Position numbers and translations under genes: made by a program. The notes beneath the pieces are model-generated. The model was not told the origin of the DNA. It did no database searches and saw only the letters and a list, made by a program, of their open reading frames with translations. This document shows positions 27,181 through 33,416 of a stretch of 33,416 bases of DNA, piece by piece. This stretch comes from an uncultured Pseudomonadota bacterium (GTDB lineage: Bacteria; Myxococcota_A; UBA9042; CAIXZC01): positions 1 through 33,416 of the forward strand of contig CALGBT010000575.1 of NCBI GenBank assembly GCA_937884235.1, read 5' to 3'. Numbering within the stretch: the stretch's first letter is position 1; every line of letters starts with the position of its first letter.

Positions 27181-29141
27181 AGGCGAGTCGTCTGGTGGCG
27201 GTGGTGCTCCAAAATGTGCGGCGAAATCGCAAGAATTTCGTTTTTTCGGCCATTGGAATCACCGTTGGCGTCTGTGTTTTCTCGTTTTTCACTGCCTTGA
27301 CCATGGGAGTCAGGGTGGAAGTACTCAATCGTATCTACCCCGTCGATTTGATCGAGGTTGAGCCGGCTTCTGTAAACATCGCCGGGACCAAAAGTAGCAT
27401 TGAGAAGGTGCCCTTTCGTGAAGAAGGCGTGACCATGCTCCTCAAGGAGCCGGGAGTCGGCCGCATCTTCCCGAAGCTGCGCTCCCGCTTTCAGGCTACC
27501 TACCGCATGGGGGGGCAGCTCTTCGGGCAGGATGGCATCACCTTTGAGGCCTACTTTGACGGGCTGGACGGTGGTCTCTTGCGGCGTGAACTGAAAGAGG
27601 GCGAAGAGCTGCGGGCCGGGAAGTCCGTGAAGGACAGGTTGGAGGCCCGCTACGGCCGCGAGCACCGCTGTTACGATGCTGAGGACTGTTCTCCTGGAGA
27701 GGAGTGCCGCGAGGGGCTCTGCCAGAAGGTCGAATACTGGTCGCTCTTCCGGGATTGGCGAGAGTATATCCCCTGTCGTGACGAGAGTATCTGCGCGGCC
27801 GGCTACGGTTGCCGCTATGAGCAGTGCCGGGCACTGTGCAAAGCCGATGATGAATGCCTGGCCGAGGAGACCTGTCTCAGGTCGCCCTGTACGAAGGATG
27901 AAGATTGTGGCCCCGGCGGCTGTGTCGCCGGGCGTTGCTCTACCGGGGCTTGTTTCTTTCCGTGTGAAGGCGGTTGTCCGGCCGGTCAGGAGTGCATTCC
28001 TGCGGTTTGTTTGACGGCTGCAGATTGCTCGGACGGTCCTTGTTACGAGGGACAATGCGCGCTGGGTGGAACCTGTACTTTCATGTCCTGTGTGCAGCGC
28101 CGGAAGGAGCGGGAAGTGCTGGGCAATCCGGACATGATTCGAGGCGAGCGACCGGGGCTGTGTGACGACGGCACTCCGGTTCCTGAGGGGGGAACCTGCG
28201 TGCTGGCACGTTGCCCCGTGGGCAGCTACTGTTCTGTCCATACCTACTTCAAGCCCGGCAGTCTGTGGCGGGACAAGCGGGGCGAGGGCCGGTGCGAGCA
28301 ACCGATCCCCGTGGTCTTGAATCCCATTGTCATGGAGATCTTCAACATGGTGCTGGGGTCGACGTTGGACCGGGCACAATTGGGCACCGTGGACACGTTG
28401 TTGGGATATGGTGCCTATGTCACCTTCGGGCATTCCTTCTACAAGGACCCGGTCAAGGACCGCACCCCGGTGCAGAAGCACATGCTGGTGGTGGGTTTCT
28501 CAAACAAAGCACTGGAGGCCGGCGTGACCATGCCCATGGCCTACGTGGACCGGGCCAATTCGCGGTACAAGGGCAAGGGCGCCAGTCAGGAATATGATTC
28601 CATGATCATCCAATTGGCGGCGGCGGAGCATCTGCCGGCGGTGATGGCGATGCTGGACCGCCTGAATATTCAGCTCTCCAGGCGCAGTTCTGAGGCCGAG
28701 AAGTTCAGGACCATTCTCCTCGTGGCCATCGCCATCTTCTTCATCATGGCGTCAATTATTCTGGCCATCGCCGCGGTGAACATCACGCATACCTTCCTGA
28801 TGGTCATCTACGAGCGGAACAAAGAGATCGGCATTCAGCGGGCGCTGGGTGCGACCAAGATGGACATCCGCCTGATCTTCCTGGGCGAATCGGTGCTTAT
28901 CGGTCTGGCCGGAGGGGCCATGGGCAACGGACTGGCCTATGGCTTGAGCCAGATCGCAGACTTCCTGGCTAATCGGTACATCGGAGATTTTCCTTTCCAA
29001 CCTGATACGTTCTTTCATTTTGAACTGTTGTGGGTTTTTGCCTCCACTGGTTTCGCCATCTTCTTCTCGCTGGTTGGTGCCTTCTTCCCCGCCAACCGGG
29101 CGGCGCGCATGGATCCAGCCAGGACTCTGACCGTAGGCTGA
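27177..29141 (+). CDS. MacB/FtsX-like ABC transporter permease with large Cys-rich insertion
   Basis: N-terminal VVLQNVRRNRKNFVFSAIGITVGVCVFSFFTALTMG; C-terminal NITHTFLMVIYERNKEIGIQRALGATKMDIRLIFLGESVLIGLAGGAMG; between them HRCYDAEDCSPGEECREGLC...CEQP with about 30 Cys. Confidence 0.93.
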   Translation: MKASRLVAVVLQNVRRNRKNFVFSAIGITVGVCVFSFFTALTMGVRVEVLNRIYPVDLIEVEPASVNIAGTKSSIEKVPFREEGVTMLLKEPGVGRIFPKLRSRFQATYRMGGQLFGQDGITFEAYFDGLDGGLLRRELKEGEELRAGKSVKDRLEARYGREHRCYDAEDCSPGEECREGLCQKVEYWSLFRDWREYIPCRDESICAAGYGCRYEQCRALCKADDECLAEETCLRSPCTKDEDCGPGGCVAGRCSTGACFFPCEGGCPAGQECIPAVCLTAADCSDGPCYEGQCALGGTCTFMSCVQRRKEREVLGNPDMIRGERPGLCDDGTPVPEGGTCVLARCPVGSYCSVHTYFKPGSLWRDKRGEGRCEQPIPVVLNPIVMEIFNMVLGSTLDRAQLGTVDTLLGYGAYVTFGHSFYKDPVKDRTPVQKHMLVVGFSNKALEAGVTMPMAYVDRANSRYKGKGASQEYDSMIIQLAAAEHLPAVMAMLDRLNIQLSRRSSEAEKFRTILLVAIAIFFIMASIILAIAAVNITHTFLMVIYERNKEIGIQRALGATKMDIRLIFLGESVLIGLAGGAMGNGLAYGLSQIADFLANRYIGDFPFQPDTFFHFELLWVFASTGFAIFFSLVGAFFPANRAARMDPARTLTVG

Positions 29142-29190
29142 GTTGGCCTCGTCGGGCGGTTGGTTCGTCATCCCCCGGTGTTTCTCGCGT

Positions 29191-29206
29191 GGGCGCTCGC
29201 GCGCCC
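29191..29206. terminator. Possible transcription terminator hairpin GGGCGC-TCGC-GCGCCC
   Basis: Perfect 6-bp GC stem with 4-nt loop, 50 bp downstream of the permease stop. No U-tract immediately following. Confidence 0.3.
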
Positions 29207-29313
29207 TGCGTCGCATCCTGATATTAAAACTTTTGATTTGAGAGCTTTCGCGTGCCAAGATGTACTGGAACAAGGCAGTGATTGCACAGTAATCGAACTT
29301 CCGAGGTACCGTT

Positions 29314-32300
29314 ATGAAGAAAACGTACAAGCTTTGGCAGATCCTAGCGCTGGGTATGGCCGTCGCATCTCTGGCCTGTTCCGGGATAATCCCCGGCGAC
29401 GACGCGGTTGAACCGACTGATGTGGTCACCCCTCAGGATGTACCGGATGATCAGGGAACCAGTCACACCTTCGATCTAATGCCTGTTGATACTTTCAGCA
29501 AGGACGTCGTTGAAGATCTGACGGATGTCTTCATTCTGGATACCTACCTGCCGGACGTGCCGGTCCTTGAAGATGCCTTCCAATGGGACTGGCTACAAGA
29601 TTGTGACGTCCCCTACCTGGACCCTCTGGATGTTGAGGATACGTATGGGTGGGATTGGCAGATGGACTGTGACGTGCCCTACCTCAACGGTCCCTATCTC
29701 AACGATGTCAAAGGCTGGTACTGGGACGGCCATGGCGAGCCGCCCGAGCCACCTTGCAAATGGCAGGGGCCTTGCGCTTGTGATACCGACGAGGATTGTG
29801 TGCCCGGTTGGCAGTGTGAGCATCTGCCGACTCCCCCCTTCATTCCCAATGCCTGGGTCTGTGTCTACTTCGTGGATACCATGTGCATGCCGTGCAACGA
29901 GGATTCTGACTGCGTCAACAGCTTCGAGATCGAAGTGGGGCAGTGCCGCGACCTGGGCGGTCCAGGCAAATCCTGCGTCGTGAGTTGCGACGAGGACGAG
30001 GATTGTCCGCTGACTTCGGCATGCGTGGAAGACCCGCTTAACGAGGGTCAGACCATCTGCATGCCGCAGGATGAGTGCTGGTGTTCGAATCTGGCCAAGG
30101 AGTTTGGTTCCTGGAGTCTGTGCGCTGGCGAGTTGCCCGCCGACGGCTGCTCCGAGATTGTGGAGTGCACTGAGGATGGTCTTAGCGATTGCTATCAACC
30201 GGACCTTTCCGCCGAGGTTTGTGACGGCTTGGACAACGATTGTGACGGCCAGATTGACGAAGCGGGAGCCCTGGAATGTCAGGCCTGGTTTGCCGATGGA
30301 GACGTGGACGGGTATGGCGGGAATGAGATTGCCTGCCTTTGTGACGGCGCTGATGGTTACGTTCCGGCGGGCGGCGATTGCGACGACGAGAACGACCAAG
30401 TCTATCCTGGTGCAGAGGAAGATTGCAACGGGCTGGATGACGACTGTGATGGTGCGGCCGACGAGGACTTTGAGGATTTGGACCAGGACGGCGTAGCGGA
30501 TTGCGTCGACGATGACATCGACGGCGACGGCATCCCCAATGATGAAGCCCCGTGTCCCTTCGATGCTGAGTTTGGCCTGGGCGCACCGGATACTGACGGG
30601 GACGGTATCGCTGATTGCCTTGACCCCGACGACGACAACGACGGTTTTGGCGACGAGATTGATTGCGATCCCCTCAATGGCGACATCTTCCCCGAGGCCG
30701 GGGAAGTGTGCGACGGCGTTGATAATGACTGCGACGGTGACGTTGATGAAGAGGGAGCCGAGCTGTGCTTGCCCTATTATCCTGACGGCGACAACGATGG
30801 TTTCGGCATCGGTCTGGACAGCCCCTGTCTCTGCGCACCGGATTGGCCGTACACGGCTCCGGTCAATGGCGATTGCAATGACTCTGACCCCAAGGTGAAC
30901 CCCGAAGCTACCGAGACCTGCGATGGAGTTGACAACGACTGCGACGGTATTGTGGATCAGGAGGACACGCAGGGTTGTACCAACTGGTTCATCGATGAGG
31001 ACAGTGACGGTCTGGGTGGTGACGAATCCAAGTGCCTTTGCGGTCCCAGTCACCCCTACAAGACGAAGGTCGCGGGCGACTGTGATGACAGTGACCCCGA
31101 CGTCAACGTGTTGGCTGCGGAGGTCTGCAACGGCAAGGATGATAACTGTGACGGTGGGGTGGACGAGGCTGGTGCCGTGGGCTGCCAGCAGTACAAGATG
31201 GACAAGGACGGCGATGGCTGGGGCGTGAGCTTCCCCATCAAGTGTCTCTGTGAACCGACCGCCCCCTTCACTGCGACCCAGTCTGGCGACTGTGATGACA
31301 GTGACGGTGACGTCAATCCGGACGCCACCGAAGTCTGTAACGGTAAGGATGACGATTGTGACTTCGCCACCGACGAGGCCGGTGCTGAGGGTTGCAAGAT
31401 CTACTTCCTTGATGGAGACAAGGATGGCTATGGAACCGAGGCCATGTTCAAGTGCGTTTGCGGTCCAAAGGGATACTACTCGAGCGAGAATGCGCTTGAC
31501 TGCGACGACAATAGTGCTGCGGTTAATCCGGATGGCATAGAAGTTTGTGATGGCGTCGACAATGACTGCAATGGACTGCTGGACATGTTCCCAGACAAGC
31601 CCTGCTATGCGTTTGGTAGCGGTATTGAGTGCAAGGGCATGTTGATGTGTGACAATGGCGGCATGAAGTGCAGTGCCGAAGACCCCGGCGACGAGACCTG
31701 CGATGGCCTCGATAACGACTGTAATGGACTCATCGATGATGGCCCCGATGGCGGCGAATTGAACGGTTCCTGTTACACCGGTTCCTTCGGCACCCAGGGT
31801 GTAGGGCTGTGCGCAGACGGACACCGGGTCTGTGGTAATGGTGTCTGGGGTGTATGCGAGGACCAGGTTCTCCCCACCACTGAATTGTGCGATGGACTGG
31901 ACAATGACTGCGATGGCTTTGACGACGATGGATTTGTCATCAACGAAGGCTGTGTCAGCGGTCTGGGCCTTTGCGCTACTCCGGGTATGTACATCTGTGC
32001 CGAAGATGGCCTGGATGTGCTCTGTGAGACCTTGCCCCTGCCGGAGCCCCAGGAGGAACTCTGCGATGGACTGGACAATGACTGCGATGGCGTGGTCGAC
32101 GAGGAGTTCCTTGATTCCGATTTGGACGGGCAGGCCGATTGCACGGACAAGGACGATGACAATGATGGTATCGCCGACAAGTATGACAACTGCGTCCTGA
32201 CCCCCAACCCGCTCCAGCTGGACTTTGATGGTGATGGCTTGGGCGACAAATGTGACGACGACGATGACAATGATGGCACTGCCGATGGTGACGACTGCGC

Positions 32301-33416
32301 GCCCAAGAATGGCAATGTCTTCCCGGGGGCAGAGGAAGTCTGCAACGGAATCGACGACAACTGCTCTGGTGCAAAGGACGAAGGCTTCCCGGATACTGAC
32401 CTTGATGGAATCAGCGACTGCGAAGACCTCGACGATGACGGTGACGGTGTTCCAGACAAGGACGACAACTGTCCGCTGGTGCCCAATTTTACGCAATCTG
32501 ACTTCGATGCCGATGGCATGGGCGATGATTGTGACGCAGACGATGACAACGACGGCTCGCTGGATGTGGATGACTGTAAGCCGCTGAATCCCGCGGTCTA
32601 TCCCGGAGCTCAGGAACTTTGCGATGGCCTGGACAACGATTGCAACAAGATCATCGATGATCCGTGGCCCGATACTGATGGCGATGGCACCCATGACTGT
32701 GCGGATGTCGATGACGACAACGACGGAGTTATCGATGCTGTCGACAACTGTCCGCTGATCAAGAATGCCGACCAGGGCGATGCCGACGGCGACAAGATTG
32801 GCAATGCCTGCGAAGACGATGACGATGACGATGGCATACTTGACGGTGCGGACAACTGTCCGCTGGATGCCAACCCCGGTCAGGCTGACCAGGATGGCGA
32901 CGGCATTGGTGATGCCTGCGATGCTGATCTTGACGGTGATGGCGTGAACAATCCCGCGGATACCTGTCCGCTGCTGCCCAACCCGCAGCAAACTGACACT
33001 GACCAGGATGGTGCTGGCGATGCCTGCGATGACGACGACGACAACGACGGAATCGCTGACGGTGCGGACAATTGTCCGCTTGTGGCCAATGCGGATCAGG
33101 ATGACCTGGACGGAGATGGCATTGGCAATGGGTGCGATCCGGACATGGATGGCGACGGTGTGCAGAACAAGGACGATAACTGCCCCGGCATCGTCAATCC
33201 TGCCCAGGAGGACTCGGATGGCGACGGCAAGGGCAATGCCTGCGTCGGGGACGATGATGGCGATGGCATCAAGGACGAAGCTGACAACTGCCCCGATGAC
33301 TACAACCCGGGCCAGGAGAATGCTGACAACGATTTCCCCGGCAATGTTTGCGATCCGGACGCCGACAACGACACGGTCCCAGACGTCTCGGACAACTGCC
33401 CCTACACGGCCAACCC
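29314..33416 (+). CDS. Giant lipoprotein with Cys-rich N-terminus, MopE-type metal-binding motifs and thrombospondin type-3 repeats (partial, C-terminus beyond window)
   Basis: From ATG 29314: MKKTYKLWQILALGMAVASLACSGIIPGDD (lipobox). Frame open to window end (1367 codons). About 12 CDGxDNDCDGxxDE motifs, then many DxDxDGxxDxxDNCPxxxNPxQ repeats. Absent from ORF track. Confidence 0.95.
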   Translation, partial: MKKTYKLWQILALGMAVASLACSGIIPGDDAVEPTDVVTPQDVPDDQGTSHTFDLMPVDTFSKDVVEDLTDVFILDTYLPDVPVLEDAFQWDWLQDCDVPYLDPLDVEDTYGWDWQMDCDVPYLNGPYLNDVKGWYWDGHGEPPEPPCKWQGPCACDTDEDCVPGWQCEHLPTPPFIPNAWVCVYFVDTMCMPCNEDSDCVNSFEIEVGQCRDLGGPGKSCVVSCDEDEDCPLTSACVEDPLNEGQTICMPQDECWCSNLAKEFGSWSLCAGELPADGCSEIVECTEDGLSDCYQPDLSAEVCDGLDNDCDGQIDEAGALECQAWFADGDVDGYGGNEIACLCDGADGYVPAGGDCDDENDQVYPGAEEDCNGLDDDCDGAADEDFEDLDQDGVADCVDDDIDGDGIPNDEAPCPFDAEFGLGAPDTDGDGIADCLDPDDDNDGFGDEIDCDPLNGDIFPEAGEVCDGVDNDCDGDVDEEGAELCLPYYPDGDNDGFGIGLDSPCLCAPDWPYTAPVNGDCNDSDPKVNPEATETCDGVDNDCDGIVDQEDTQGCTNWFIDEDSDGLGGDESKCLCGPSHPYKTKVAGDCDDSDPDVNVLAAEVCNGKDDNCDGGVDEAGAVGCQQYKMDKDGDGWGVSFPIKCLCEPTAPFTATQSGDCDDSDGDVNPDATEVCNGKDDDCDFATDEAGAEGCKIYFLDGDKDGYGTEAMFKCVCGPKGYYSSENALDCDDNSAAVNPDGIEVCDGVDNDCNGLLDMFPDKPCYAFGSGIECKGMLMCDNGGMKCSAEDPGDETCDGLDNDCNGLIDDGPDGGELNGSCYTGSFGTQGVGLCADGHRVCGNGVWGVCEDQVLPTTELCDGLDNDCDGFDDDGFVINEGCVSGLGLCATPGMYICAEDGLDVLCETLPLPEPQEELCDGLDNDCDGVVDEEFLDSDLDGQADCTDKDDDNDGIADKYDNCVLTPNPLQLDFDGDGLGDKCDDDDDNDGTADGDDCAPKNGNVFPGAEEVCNGIDDNCSGAKDEGFPDTDLDGISDCEDLDDDGDGVPDKDDNCPLVPNFTQSDFDADGMGDDCDADDDNDGSLDVDDCKPLNPAVYPGAQELCDGLDNDCNKIIDDPWPDTDGDGTHDCADVDDDNDGVIDAVDNCPLIKNADQGDADGDKIGNACEDDDDDDGILDGADNCPLDANPGQADQDGDGIGDACDADLDGDGVNNPADTCPLLPNPQQTDTDQDGAGDACDDDDDNDGIADGADNCPLVANADQDDLDGDGIGNGCDPDMDGDGVQNKDDNCPGIVNPAQEDSDGDGKGNACVGDDDGDGIKDEADNCPDDYNPGQENADNDFPGNVCDPDADNDTVPDVSDNCPYTAN

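Noticed and set aside
27150-28481. Minus-strand ORF of 443 aa
   Set aside because: Antisense to the ABC permease, whose motifs are convincing on the plus strand.
29240-29270. Possible sigma-70 promoter TTGATT-N17-CAAGAT upstream of the giant lipoprotein
   Set aside because: The -10 element matches the consensus at only three of six positions; not distinguishable from chance.
29593-32991. Minus-strand ORF of 1132 aa (Val/Ile/Ala-rich)
   Set aside because: Exact antisense of a convincing lipoprotein gene with MopE/TSP3 repeats; composition is explained by reverse-complemented GAC/GAT/GGC codons, with no signal peptide or recognisable domain.

Overview
This 33.4 kb window looks like chromosomal DNA from a GC-rich delta-proteobacterial or Myxococcota-like bacterium; that placement is inferred from MopE-type metal-binding repeats, thrombospondin type-3 repeats, Cys-rich lipoproteins and a PilZ protein. 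I saw no CRISPR array, tRNA, rRNA or insertion sequence. Housekeeping content: RNase J, seryl-tRNA synthetase, type II 3-dehydroquinate dehydratase, and an RNase P RNA gene (10037-10440) that the ORF track covers only with spurious antisense ORFs. Two real genes are missing from the ORF track because they run off the window: a radical SAM protein at the left edge (minus strand) and a giant MopE/TSP3 lipoprotein at the right edge (29314 to end, at least 1367 codons). The most interesting loci are: (1) a translationally coupled lipoprotein, ABC ATPase and MacB/FtsX-like permease operon whose permease carries a ~200-residue insertion with about 30 cysteines; (2) a secreted protein with two GILT-like thioredoxin-fold domains whose CxxC has become CPFG, separated by a third Cys-containing domain; (3) a secreted ComEC-type metallo-beta-lactamase overlapping a triple-HhH ComEA-like protein; (4) a tandem DUF218/YdcF protein with a degenerate second copy; (5) a lipoprotein joining Cys-rich, MopE, beta-helix-like and glycine-rich/collagen-like segments. 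All assignments come from reading motifs by eye; no searches were run.
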